Assembly: GCA_025928935.1 (NCBI GenBank)
Contig: JAICNB010000015.1
Location: 1-47,750, forward strand
Origin: Acidimicrobiia bacterium
GTDB taxonomy: Bacteria > Actinomycetota > Acidimicrobiia > Spongiisociales > ZC4RG35
DNA: 47,750 bases
Direction: 5' to 3'
Shown: one piece after another, positions 8,944-16,880 of the stretch
How the letters are laid out: each line of letters starts with the position of its first letter
Numbering within the stretch: the stretch's first letter is position 1
Notes under the pieces: model-generated
Told to the model about the DNA's origin: nothing
Databases searched by the model: none
Seen by the model: the letters and a program-made list of their open reading frames with translations, nothing else
Translations under genes and position numbers: made by a program

Positions 8944-9815
8944 CGTTCCAGCCCGCCCAGCTCCTCCAGGTACCGGCAGAGAGCGGCGGCGTCGAGGTCA
9001 CCCAGCCCTGCCGCACTGGCCGCCTCGTAGTTGGGGACCGTGGCATCGAGGAGGGGAGTGGGGGCGCCTACCGATCGTGCGAACTCCCGGATGATTCGCG
9101 AGTCCTTGAGCAGGATGTCGAGACGGGCCGCAGCCGGGTAGTCGTCGGCCACCATCATCGGGCCTCGTATCTCGAAGATCTTGGAGGAGCCGACTCCATC
9201 CTCCATCACCTCTTGCACGCGGCCCGGGTCTAGCCCGGCTGCGATGCCCAGGGCGTGGGCCTCGGCGGCGGCGAGCCCATGGACGGCGACGAGGAGGTTG
9301 GCCACGTACTTCATCTTCGACCCGTTGCCGAACTCTCCCAGATAATGGGTGGAGCGCCCGATTGCATCGAAGACAGGTCGAGCCCGTTCGAAAGCCTGTT
9401 CGCTCCCTGAGGCGAACACCACCAGGGTGGCGTCGGCCGCCTGGAGGCCGGTCCCGGACAGAGGGGTGTCCAGCAGCTCGATCCCCGAGGCAGCGAGGAG
9501 ATCCCGGGCAGCCTCCTTGGCCGCGAGGGGAAAGGTGCCGGTCTCGAGACAGATGAGACCCTCCGACCCGGTTTCGGCCACCTCGCCGGCCACGACGGCG
9601 AGGGCATCTGTGGTGGGAAGCGAGAAGACGACTATTTCGGCGATGGCGGAGACCTCGCCCGCCGAGTGAGCCGGTTCTCCACCGAATTCGGCGAGCGTGG
9701 TGAGCCGGGACGGCTCGATGTCGTATCCGAGAACGTCATGCCCGGCTCCAACCAGGTTGCGTGCCATCGCCGAGCCCATGACGCCGAGGCCGATCACGCC
9801 GATGGTCTCAGACAT
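8940..9815 (-). CDS. NAD(P)-dependent 3-hydroxyisobutyrate dehydrogenase-family oxidoreductase
   Basis: 291 residues from ATG 9815, preceded by GAGGA at 6 bases, which decides the start over a longer frame to 9854. The N-terminus is IGVIGLGVMGSAMARNL, the beta-hydroxyacid dehydrogenase signature. The substrate motif is seen as DTPLSGTGLQAADATL, and the catalytic lysine region as GSKMKYVANLLVAVH. The family oxidises 3-hydroxyacids (3-hydroxyisobutyrate, tartronate semialdehyde, 6-phosphogluconate types). It overlaps the upstream gene by 8 bases and the downstream gene by 4, so it is firmly embedded in the operon. Confidence 0.88.
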   Translation of the reverse strand: MSETIGVIGLGVMGSAMARNLVGAGHDVLGYDIEPSRLTTLAEFGGEPAHSAGEVSAIAEIVVFSLPTTDALAVVAGEVAETGSEGLICLETGTFPLAAKEAARDLLAASGIELLDTPLSGTGLQAADATLVVFASGSEQAFERARPVFDAIGRSTHYLGEFGNGSKMKYVANLLVAVHGLAAAEAHALGIAAGLDPGRVQEVMEDGVGSSKIFEIRGPMMVADDYPAAARLDILLKDSRIIREFARSVGAPTPLLDATVPNYEAASAAGLGDLDAAALCRYLEELGGLER

Positions 9816-11178
9816 CGTCTTCCTCGTGGAGAGAGATGGTCGCCACCACGCCATCTTGCCCGTCTACGGCCACGATCCAATCACCGGGTGGGATGGTGAC
9901 CCCGCAGACCGCCGGGACCCGCAGTGCACGCGCCGATTCGAACAGGTGGGCGGCGGGGCTCCCGGTCTCGGTGACGATGGCCGCCGCTTCCCATAGGAGG
10001 GGGGCGAGGCCGGGAACGGGCTGCTCGGCGGCAAGGACGCGACGCGGCGGGACGGGCAGAGGGGAGCCCGCGGGGCGGGTCACCACACCGGCTCCGACAC
10101 CGCCCGAAGCGGGTGTGCCCTGGATCCGGTCGCCATTGCCGAGAACCACGGATGCCACGAACGGCTCCCATCGCCCCACTCCCTGGCGCCGACCTTCCTG
10201 CTCATTGTCGAGTTGTTCGACTAGCTCGCGCAGGTCCCCTGCGTTTGATGTATCCAGTTGGTCGATCGCGTCCAGTGCCGGTCCAGGGTCCGGTCCCAGG
10301 AGCACTGTGATGGTCGATTCGCCCACGCCCGTCCCGATCAGATATCGCTCCCAGGCCTCTCCCCCGTATCGGGCGACGATTCGGGCGATCCGGGTGAGTC
10401 GGTGATCGATCGGGCTGGGATCGATTGGCCGCGGTCGACCGGATTCGACGTGGCCGAGCTGGAGGATCCATACCTCGTCATCGAACAGGGCCCACTCACA
10501 GTGATTGGCACCCGTGGCCTCGTGGGCGGCCCGGAGGACCGATTCGACGCGAGCGATCGATTCGAAACCGATCACGTCGACAAGCTCCGGCCCGGCGTGG
10601 CCGCGGACCCACCCCTGGAGCAGCGGTGCGGGCGAGCCCTTGACCCCCGTTACGGCGACGAGACCGTCGGCCTCGAGATGAGCCGTGCCTCCGGCTTGCG
10701 GTTCGATGGCGGGCTGCACCAGCACTGCCATGGCTACGGACCCCGCGTCGATTCCGGCCGCACTTTGCCGTTCCAACGCCGCCACCGAGAACGCAGAAGC
10801 CCAGGTTCCGGTGACGGCTCGTGGGACCTCGGCGGGTGCGACATCGATATAGGAGGTGAACGCTCCGGACCATTCGCCAGACGCCTCGAGGCTCGTCGAC
10901 GACCGGGCGACGAGGACCTCACCGAGGTGCTCGGCACGGGACACCAACTCGTCGGCGAATGGCAGGGGAGCAGCGGTCATGGCCAGACGGGTCCCACCGG
11001 AGCCACGATCGGCCAGCCTCTCCGCCCCGAGGGACATGTGTTCGAGCGACGCCGCCGCGTCGACGACCAAACCGGGGAGGACCGGGAGCCCGGCCCGTCT
11101 TGCTCGACCCAGCCAGGCCGCCTTGGCCCCGACCCGGGCCGGGTCGAGGGCGGCTTCGCTGTCGAGGTCGTGGAGCAA
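9808..11178 (-). CDS. Compact PEP-synthase-like phosphotransferase: ATP-grasp domain plus phosphohistidine swivel domain
   Basis: 456 residues. The N-terminal ~240 residues follow the PPDK/PEP-synthase ATP-binding domain: VGAKAAWLGRARRAGLPVLPG (16-36), ARSSTSLEAS with R92, a VLVQP strand at 153-156, and a terminal EWALFDDEVWILQ (228-240). After a ~120-residue variable part, the last ~90 residues form the swivelling domain, GTPASGGVGAGVV then VTETGSPAAHLFESARALRVPAVCG with candidate phospho-accepting H411. There is no C-terminal PEP/pyruvate TIM barrel, so it cannot be a normal PEP synthase. Two-domain precedents include rifampicin phosphotransferase and phenylphosphate synthase subunits. An unknown small-molecule dikinase is the best inference. 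Confidence 0.75.
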   Translation of the reverse strand: MLHDLDSEAALDPARVGAKAAWLGRARRAGLPVLPGLVVDAAASLEHMSLGAERLADRGSGGTRLAMTAAPLPFADELVSRAEHLGEVLVARSSTSLEASGEWSGAFTSYIDVAPAEVPRAVTGTWASAFSVAALERQSAAGIDAGSVAMAVLVQPAIEPQAGGTAHLEADGLVAVTGVKGSPAPLLQGWVRGHAGPELVDVIGFESIARVESVLRAAHEATGANHCEWALFDDEVWILQLGHVESGRPRPIDPSPIDHRLTRIARIVARYGGEAWERYLIGTGVGESTITVLLGPDPGPALDAIDQLDTSNAGDLRELVEQLDNEQEGRRQGVGRWEPFVASVVLGNGDRIQGTPASGGVGAGVVTRPAGSPLPVPPRRVLAAEQPVPGLAPLLWEAAAIVTETGSPAAHLFESARALRVPAVCGVTIPPGDWIVAVDGQDGVVATISLHEEDDV

Positions 11179-11190
11179 GACCCGTCCGGG

Positions 11191-12429
11191 TCAGGTGACC
11201 GAGATGATCTCGTGGGAGGCGTAGCTGGAGACCATCTCGATCCCGGTCTCGGTCACGTAGAGCATCTCCTCGAGACGCACACCGTGGTCGTGGAGCTTGC
11301 CGTGCTGGGTCTCCAGGGCGAACGTCATCCCCGGTTGGATCTCGACCGGGTGGTCGAGTGACCAGATACGCGAGATGACGGGCGGGTCGTACTGGGCGAG
11401 ACCGAGCCCGTGGCCCCAGAAGTTGGCTGCCGCCTGGTCTTCCTCCTCGTAACCCCACACCTCCTTGGCCGACGGCCATTTCGAAGCCACGTCCGCGGTG
11501 GTCACCCCGGGTCCGGTCGCCTCGATGGAGTCCCACAGCCATTTGTGGGCCAGGTCGTATGTCTTCTGATGCTCGTCGGTGGGCTTTCCGCCGACGCAGT
11601 ACGTTCGATAGACGCACGACTTGAACCCGTTCCAGGTGAGTGCGGCCAGGTCGACGATCACAAGCTCACCGGGCCGGATCATTCGGTCGGAGAAGTTGCG
11701 CCAGTTGGGCCAGGCATTGGGCCCTGAGGACACGATCACGTCCTCGACGTCCTCCATGCCAGGCAGGGAGTAGAGCCTCTCGAACCCGAATGCGGCCACC
11801 TCGTTCTCGGTGAGTCCCGGCTTGATGAAGTTGGTGATCTCGTAGTGGACGTAGTCACAGATGGCACCGACGATGGAGAACGCCTTGATCTCGTCGGGGC
11901 TCTTGATGGCGCGGGCCTCCATCATCGGGGTCATGCCGTCGGTCCACGTGATCCCACGCTGCTCGAATTGCTTGATCAGGTTGATGTCGATGAAGTCGAC
12001 ACCCAACGGCTGGTCCTTCACGCCGGCCTGCTCCAGGTCGTTCATCAGGGAGTCGACGAACTTGGTGACTTGTTGCTCCGCCGCCGGGCCCACCGCACCC
12101 TTGATCCAGGCGTACGAGTAGCGAATGTTCTCCTTGGGGATCCAGGGATTGTGCACCTCGAGGTGGAAGCCGATGTCGCCCTGTTCGTAGACGATCGGTG
12201 CCTTGCCGGCGGTCAGTACCACGTATCGGAGACCGGGCTTGAGACGGTTCCAGCCCGGGGTGAGGGTGGAGGAGACGTAGCGCATGTTCTCGTCGTAGAA
12301 GAGGAGCAGGGCGCCGAGACCATGACGCTCCATGGCGGCATGGGCCCGCTTCAGACGCCAATCCCGGACGTTGGCCCAGTTGATCCCCTCTTTCCAGTCG
12401 GTGCTCAACCCGAAGAATGCTTCTCTCAT
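11191..12429 (-). CDS. M24-family (aminopeptidase P/creatinase fold) hydrolase with altered metal site
   Basis: 412 residues: a creatinase-type N-terminal domain (1-165) and a pita-bread catalytic domain. Four of the five expected metal ligands are in place: D260, H340 (WGHGLGL), E373 (FALET) and E387 (RLEEM). The second aspartate, normally in G-Y-x-x-D-x-x-R-T, is replaced: the segment reads NGFKSCVYRTY with C272. This argues against a standard two-metal peptidase and for a creatinase-like or other C-N/C-X hydrolase role. It lies between the LeuA-like gene (33 bases upstream) and the phosphotransferase (12 bases downstream). The paralogue at 21531 retains all ligands. Confidence 0.85.
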   Translation of the reverse strand: MREAFFGLSTDWKEGINWANVRDWRLKRAHAAMERHGLGALLLFYDENMRYVSSTLTPGWNRLKPGLRYVVLTAGKAPIVYEQGDIGFHLEVHNPWIPKENIRYSYAWIKGAVGPAAEQQVTKFVDSLMNDLEQAGVKDQPLGVDFIDINLIKQFEQRGITWTDGMTPMMEARAIKSPDEIKAFSIVGAICDYVHYEITNFIKPGLTENEVAAFGFERLYSLPGMEDVEDVIVSSGPNAWPNWRNFSDRMIRPGELVIVDLAALTWNGFKSCVYRTYCVGGKPTDEHQKTYDLAHKWLWDSIEATGPGVTTADVASKWPSAKEVWGYEEEDQAAANFWGHGLGLAQYDPPVISRIWSLDHPVEIQPGMTFALETQHGKLHDHGVRLEEMLYVTETGIEMVSSYASHEIISVT

Positions 12430-12462
12430 CCCTGCCTTTTCCTCCCTGGGGTCATTTCGTCG

Positions 12463-13695
12463 CTAGCCGACCTTATCCGGGATGACCTCCCGGACGATTT
12501 CGAGGAACTCCTCGTCGTCGAGCAGGCCCTTGGTGGCCAGGGAGCGACCCTTGACCTCGGCCAGGATCGCCTCGATCTCCTTGGTCTCGGCGTCGTGGAT
12601 CCCGTGCCGGCCCAGCCAGATGGCCACCGAATCGAGCCCCGAGCCCTTCCCGAGCACGATCTCGGGGGCGGTCTGGCCCACCAGCTCGGGTCGGTATGGG
12701 AACGGCTCGAGCAATTCGTCGCCGACGTTCTTGACCCAGGTGGCGATGATCCCGGACTCGACGTTGTAGAGCATCTCCCCGGTGACAGGGCGGTTGGCGG
12801 GCTGGGTGACCCCGGACAGGTCGGCCACCAGGCGGGCGATCTCGGTGAACTTGGTGGTGTCGATCCCGGTGTCGATGCCGTACATGGTGAGAAGGGCTAG
12901 GACCGTCTCCTCGGTGGGGGCGTTGCCGGCTCTTTCCCCGATGCCGCTGACCGTGGTGTGTATCACCGAGGCGCCCTCGGCCACGGCGAGCGCGGTGTTG
13001 GCCACCCCCATCCCGAAGTCCATGTGGAAGTGGGTCTCCAGAGGCACGGCCATGCGCTCCCGGACCCGCTGGGTGTAGTACCGGATGGCGTGAGGCGAGG
13101 TGACGCCGAAGGTGTCGACGAGCGCGATCTTGTCGACGTGACCCTCGGCGGCCACCTGCTCGAGATCATCGAGCAGCTCGGTCATGGTGGCCCGGGTGGC
13201 GTCGATCGGGAAGAAGGTCACCTCGAGACCGTTGTCATGGGCGTACTTGGTCGCCTCGACCGATGCCTCGATCGCCTTCTCGATCGGCCACCGGTACGCC
13301 TTCTCGATGAGGTGGTGACTGGCAGGGACCTCCATGACCACGCCTTTGACCCCGCAATCGAGCGCGAGCTCCACGTCGGGGACCATGCACCGGCTGAAGG
13401 CGTAGATCTCGGTGGGTAGCCCTTCGGCCACCATCCTCTTGATCGCTTCGGCGTCGGATGGCGACACGGCGGGTAGGCCCGCCTCGATGCGGTGGATCCC
13501 GGCCTCGGCCAGGGCTGTGGCGATCCTCAGCTTGTCGTCGGAGGTGAACTCGACTCCTGCCTGTTGTTCTCCGTCACGGAGAGTGACATCGTGGACCTGG
13601 ACCGAAGCGGGGAACTGGAAGCCCTCGGTCACCTCGGGGAGATAGTTCCACGGGCTGGAGAACCACTGGTCGGTCTTCCAAGGCTCCTGGGCCAT
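12463..13695 (-). CDS. Isopropylmalate/homocitrate synthase-like DRE-TIM enzyme
   Basis: 410 residues from ATG 13695, which has AGGAG 7 bases upstream; this is preferred to a longer frame to 13737. The DRE-TIM signature is present as VTLRDGEQQAGVEF (R40, D41, E43), with the metal histidines in HFHMDFGMG and the late GIGERAGNAPTEE motif. Family members condense acetyl-CoA with a 2-keto acid or cleave hydroxy-acyl compounds. The usual HxHND reads HxHMD here. No LeuA regulatory domain is present, so it is more like homocitrate/citramalate synthases or a catabolic lyase. It is the first gene of the long minus-strand operon. Confidence 0.85.
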   Translation of the reverse strand: MAQEPWKTDQWFSSPWNYLPEVTEGFQFPASVQVHDVTLRDGEQQAGVEFTSDDKLRIATALAEAGIHRIEAGLPAVSPSDAEAIKRMVAEGLPTEIYAFSRCMVPDVELALDCGVKGVVMEVPASHHLIEKAYRWPIEKAIEASVEATKYAHDNGLEVTFFPIDATRATMTELLDDLEQVAAEGHVDKIALVDTFGVTSPHAIRYYTQRVRERMAVPLETHFHMDFGMGVANTALAVAEGASVIHTTVSGIGERAGNAPTEETVLALLTMYGIDTGIDTTKFTEIARLVADLSGVTQPANRPVTGEMLYNVESGIIATWVKNVGDELLEPFPYRPELVGQTAPEIVLGKGSGLDSVAIWLGRHGIHDAETKEIEAILAEVKGRSLATKGLLDDEEFLEIVREVIPDKVG

Positions 13696-13784
13696 ATCTG
13701 CACTCCTAACCCGTTCGACAGGACGATCCTGCATCATATACGATCGACTATGGAGACTTCCAGCCGACCGAAGAGAGGGGAGGA
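13696..13784. promoter_or_regulatory. Divergent promoter region between LeuA-like and DctP-like operons
   Basis: An 89-base AT-richer gap. On the plus strand TTCGAC, a 17-base spacer and TATACG form a plausible promoter; on the minus strand TATATG is a candidate -10. The hexamer ACGATC occurs twice in direct orientation around the TATA stretch and may be part of an operator. No regulator gene is adjacent. Confidence 0.35.
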
Positions 13785-14705
13785 ATGAGCCCTCGGACGC
13801 TGTGGATCGGGGGATACGGGCCCGAGCAGAGCGCCCATGGCGAGGGTCTGAAGACCTTCAAGCGGCTGGTCGAGATGGGGACGGACGGCGACGTGGCGGT
13901 CGACGTCACCTGGAACATCATGGACGAGGGCCGTCCCAACACCGATCTGTTCGAGCTGGTCGAGGCCGGGCACATGTTCCTCTGCTATTTCTCGTCGAGC
14001 TACCTGGGGAGTCGGGTCCCAGAGCTGGACGTCCTCGAGACACCGTTTCTCTTCCCCGACCTGAAAAGCGCTCATCGCGCTCTCGACGGCGCCCTCGGCG
14101 AGGCCCTGGCCGGAGCGGTGAGACGTGAGACGGGCTTCGATGTGCTCGGCTTCTGGGACAACGGGTTCCGGCATCTCACCAACCGGCTCCGCCCCGTCCA
14201 TACTCCCGAGGACTGTTCCGGCATGACCGTTCGTCTCCAGCCAAACGAGATCCATGAGGAGCTGATCCGGTCCTGGGGCGCGATCCCGGTGGCGGTGGAG
14301 CTGAGTGCAGGGATCCAGCTGATCAGCCGTCTCGATGTCGATGCCCAGGAGAACCCGCTGGCCAACACCGTTGCCTACGGAGTGGACCAGGTGCATACCC
14401 ACTTCACGATGACCGGTCATCTCTACGGTGCCAGGGGCCTCTTCTGTCATAGGCCGACGCTGGAGAGCTTCGACCCCGATCTGCGCGCCATCGTGAACGG
14501 GGCCGCCACCCGGTCGGTGGAGGCCCAACGAGCCGCCGCGGCAGATCTCGAGCAGTCGTTGCGGGTGCGGCTCGAGGGGGCGGGTGCGCTGTTCGTGGAC
14601 CTCACCCCGGAGGAACGCGATGACTTCGTTGCTGCCTCGGGCCCCGCCATCGAGCTGGCGCACAGCAAGCTGCCCGAGGGGTTGCTCGGCCTGGCGGCGG
14701 CATGA
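13785..14705 (+). CDS. TRAP-transporter DctP-like solute-binding protein lacking a signal peptide
   Basis: 306 residues with DctP-family hallmarks: ELDVLETPFLFPDLKSAHRAL, then GFDVLGFWDNGFRHLTNRLRPVHTPEDCSGMTVRL, and a C-terminal segment around THFTMTGHLYG. TRAP binding proteins are periplasmic or surface-anchored, yet this one starts MSPRTLWIGGYGPEQSAHGEG with no hydrophobic segment, and the frame upstream of the ATG encodes only charged residues. No DctQ or DctM membrane genes are nearby. It is translationally coupled to the SDR gene (ATGA overlap). A cytosolic ligand-binding or sensing role is an inference. Confidence 0.8.
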   Translation: MSPRTLWIGGYGPEQSAHGEGLKTFKRLVEMGTDGDVAVDVTWNIMDEGRPNTDLFELVEAGHMFLCYFSSSYLGSRVPELDVLETPFLFPDLKSAHRALDGALGEALAGAVRRETGFDVLGFWDNGFRHLTNRLRPVHTPEDCSGMTVRLQPNEIHEELIRSWGAIPVAVELSAGIQLISRLDVDAQENPLANTVAYGVDQVHTHFTMTGHLYGARGLFCHRPTLESFDPDLRAIVNGAATRSVEAQRAAAADLEQSLRVRLEGAGALFVDLTPEERDDFVAASGPAIELAHSKLPEGLLGLAAA

Positions 14706-15445
14706 CCCGCTTCGCCGGTCGGGTCGTGGTGGTGACCGGGGCCGCGGTCGGGATCGGGAAGGCAGCCGCCCGCGCCTTCGCCCGAGAGGGTGCAACCGTC
14801 TATCTGGTCGACGTGGACGATGAGACGGGCCCTCCGACGGCCGCCGCGATCGACGGGGCGACCTTTCTGCGATGTGACCTCACTGTCGAGGCGGAGGTGG
14901 CAGCCGCGGTCGATGCGATCGACCGGGGATCGGGTCGAATCGACGTCCTGGTCAACAATGCCGGCGGGTTCCCCGAGGCCCTAGGGCTCGCGGAGACCAC
15001 CCTCGACACATGGCGTGACATCGTGGACAGCAACCTGACGTCGGTGTTCCTGATGAGCCGGGCCGCACTTCCACTACTGCGCCGATCCGACGCCGCCCGG
15101 ATCGTGAATCTCGGTTCTCTGGCCGGGCTCACGGCAGGCTGGCAGACCGCCCCACCGTACGTGGCGGCCAAGGCAGGGGTGCACGGGCTCACCCGTGCCA
15201 TGGCCGCCGAGCTGGCCGAAGAGGGAATCACTGTCAACGCCCTGGCCCCGTCGGCTGTGCTCACCGAGCGGATCCAACGGCTGCGCGATCGGGACCAGCT
15301 GGCGACCACAGCCGCCGGCATACCGCTCGGCCGTTATCAGACACCGGAAGAGGTGGCGGAGTGGATCCTTTTCCTCGCCTCCCCGGAGGCGGGCTTCATG
15401 ACCGGGGAAACGGTGTCGGTCAATGGCGGTAGGTTCATGGCATGA
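14702..15445 (+). CDS. Short-chain dehydrogenase/reductase (SDR)
   Basis: 247 residues, the classical SDR length. It shows the cofactor motif VTGAAVGIG (residues 11-19), the NNAGG structural motif near residue 85, a catalytic serine in NLGSLAG and a YxxxK pair in PPYVAAKAGVHGLT, and ends with the MTGETVSVNGGRFMA tail typical of tetrameric SDRs. The reaction is NAD(P)-linked alcohol/ketone interconversion. The acidic VDVDD after strand 2 suggests NAD preference. Its ATG overlaps the DctP-like stop by 4 bases. Confidence 0.92.
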   Translation: MTRFAGRVVVVTGAAVGIGKAAARAFAREGATVYLVDVDDETGPPTAAAIDGATFLRCDLTVEAEVAAAVDAIDRGSGRIDVLVNNAGGFPEALGLAETTLDTWRDIVDSNLTSVFLMSRAALPLLRRSDAARIVNLGSLAGLTAGWQTAPPYVAAKAGVHGLTRAMAAELAEEGITVNALAPSAVLTERIQRLRDRDQLATTAAGIPLGRYQTPEEVAEWILFLASPEAGFMTGETVSVNGGRFMA

Positions 15446-15461
15446 GGGACGGGACAGGCGC

Positions 15462-15845
15462 ATGGCCGGTTTGATCAGGTTCGACGAGGTTGACCCCGTG
15501 GCGCGCGGCGACGGGATCGAGAGCATCCGCCTCACCCCGGATCCCCTCGACGGACAGGGCTTCACCATGGGGATCACCACCTTCCCCCCCGGCACCAGCA
15601 TCCGGCTCCACAGCCACAACACCATCGAGCAGGTAACAGTCATCGAAGGCGAAGGGATGGCCGAGCTCAACGGTGAGCAGGTGCCGGCCCGGCCCTACGA
15701 CACGACTCAGATCGCCCCCGGGGAGTGGCATCGGTTCATCAACACTGGCACCGGGCGGATGCGAATCCTCTGGGTGTACGGAAGCACCCAGGTGACCAGG
15801 ACGTTCGCCGACACCGGTGAGACCGTCGACCAGTTCGAGCGGTGA
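15462..15845 (+). CDS. Small cupin-domain protein
   Basis: 127 residues from ATG 15462; an earlier ATG at 15423 would overlap the SDR gene by 23 bases and add a poor N-terminus. A single conserved beta-barrel: GTSIRLHSHNTIEQVTVIEGEGMAELNG carries the first cupin motif (H-x-H, E) and GEWHRFINTGTGRMRILWVYG the second (H). All four metal ligands of a canonical cupin are present. It may be an isomerase, a dioxygenase or a sensor for the pathway served by its operon; nothing more specific can be said. Confidence 0.85.
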   Translation: MAGLIRFDEVDPVARGDGIESIRLTPDPLDGQGFTMGITTFPPGTSIRLHSHNTIEQVTVIEGEGMAELNGEQVPARPYDTTQIAPGEWHRFINTGTGRMRILWVYGSTQVTRTFADTGETVDQFER

Positions 15846-16876
15846 GATTCGGCTTCGATCGGCTGGCGGCCTTCTGTCGGGATGCCCTCGTCGCCCTGGG
15901 TGCGCTCCCCGAGCACGCAGAGGTGACGGCCAGGCGCCTCCTCGAGGCAGACCTGCGAGGCCGCACCGGGCACGGCATCATCCGACTGCCCCAGTATGCG
16001 GGCCGGATCGAGGCCGGTGGCATCGAGCTCCGACCGGACATCGACCTGCTCCGGGAGACGCCGGTCAGTGGTCTCGTCGACGGTGGCAATGGCCTGGGGC
16101 AGGTGGTGATGACGGTCGCCACCGAGACGGCAATGACCAAGGCGATCGAGTCCGGGATGGCCTGGGTGGGCACCGTCCACTCCAACCATGCCGGCGCCGC
16201 CGGGGTCTACACCGGGATGGCAGCCGAACGCGGGCTGATCGCCATGTACACCGCCGTGGCCAGCGCCAATGTCATGCCGCCCTGGGGTGGGCGGGAACGG
16301 CTCCTGGGGACCAACCCGATCTCCATCGCCATCCCTACCGATTCTCACCCCTTCCTGCTCGACATCGCCACGACCGTCACGTCCCACGGGACGATCAAGG
16401 TGCTCGCCCAGGCGGGGCAGCAGATGCCAGAGGGGTGGGTGGTGGACCTGGAGGGCCGTCCGATCCTCGACCCGACCCGCGCCGACGAGGGGTTCCTCAT
16501 GCCGATCGGGGGCTACAAGGGATCGGGCCTCAATCTCGGCCTGGGGCTCCTCGCCGGGGTCCTCAACGGAGCGGCATTCGGTGACGATGTGATCGACCAT
16601 CGCCAGGTCCCCGGGCAGGCGGCCAACACCGGCCAGGCCATCTTCGTGATGCGGCCCGACCTGTTTCGTGATTTCGACGAGTTCAGGTCGGACATGGAGA
16701 GACATCTCGCCGCACTGCGGGCATCTGGTGGCGATGACCCGGTGCATCTCCCGGGCGACATGGCGGCAGCGGAGATGTCCTCCCGGCTCCGGGACGGCAT
16801 TCCGCTGGGGGACGTCCTGCTCGACCAGCTCCGGGCGCTGGGGGCACGGCTCGACGTCGAGGATGGCCTCGACTGA
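15842..16876 (+). CDS. Ldh/MDH2-family NAD(P)-dependent 2-hydroxyacid dehydrogenase
   Basis: 344 residues. It matches the malate/L-sulfolactate/ureidoglycolate dehydrogenase family, which is unrelated to ordinary lactate dehydrogenase: RTGHGIIRLPQY near residue 40, a GNGLGQVV segment, HSNHAGAAGVYTGMAAERGLIA (about 115-135) with the catalytic histidine, and PIGGYKGSGLNLGLGLLAGVLNGAAFG near residue 225. It oxidises a 2-hydroxyacid to a 2-oxoacid. The GTG start overlaps the cupin stop by 4 bases. It ends 4 bases from the convergent FMN enzyme. Confidence 0.9.
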   Translation: MRFGFDRLAAFCRDALVALGALPEHAEVTARRLLEADLRGRTGHGIIRLPQYAGRIEAGGIELRPDIDLLRETPVSGLVDGGNGLGQVVMTVATETAMTKAIESGMAWVGTVHSNHAGAAGVYTGMAAERGLIAMYTAVASANVMPPWGGRERLLGTNPISIAIPTDSHPFLLDIATTVTSHGTIKVLAQAGQQMPEGWVVDLEGRPILDPTRADEGFLMPIGGYKGSGLNLGLGLLAGVLNGAAFGDDVIDHRQVPGQAANTGQAIFVMRPDLFRDFDEFRSDMERHLAALRASGGDDPVHLPGDMAAAEMSSRLRDGIPLGDVLLDQLRALGARLDVEDGLD

Positions 16877-16880
16877 GGGC

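Noticed and set aside
7393-9030. A 545-codon plus-strand frame opposite the molybdenum hydroxylase
   Set aside because: Shadow of the CoxL-type gene, which has clear motifs; the plus-strand product has none.
12463-13695. Leucine biosynthetic LeuA
   Set aside because: No regulatory C-terminal domain and no leucine biosynthesis neighbours; a catabolic or other DRE-TIM role is likelier.
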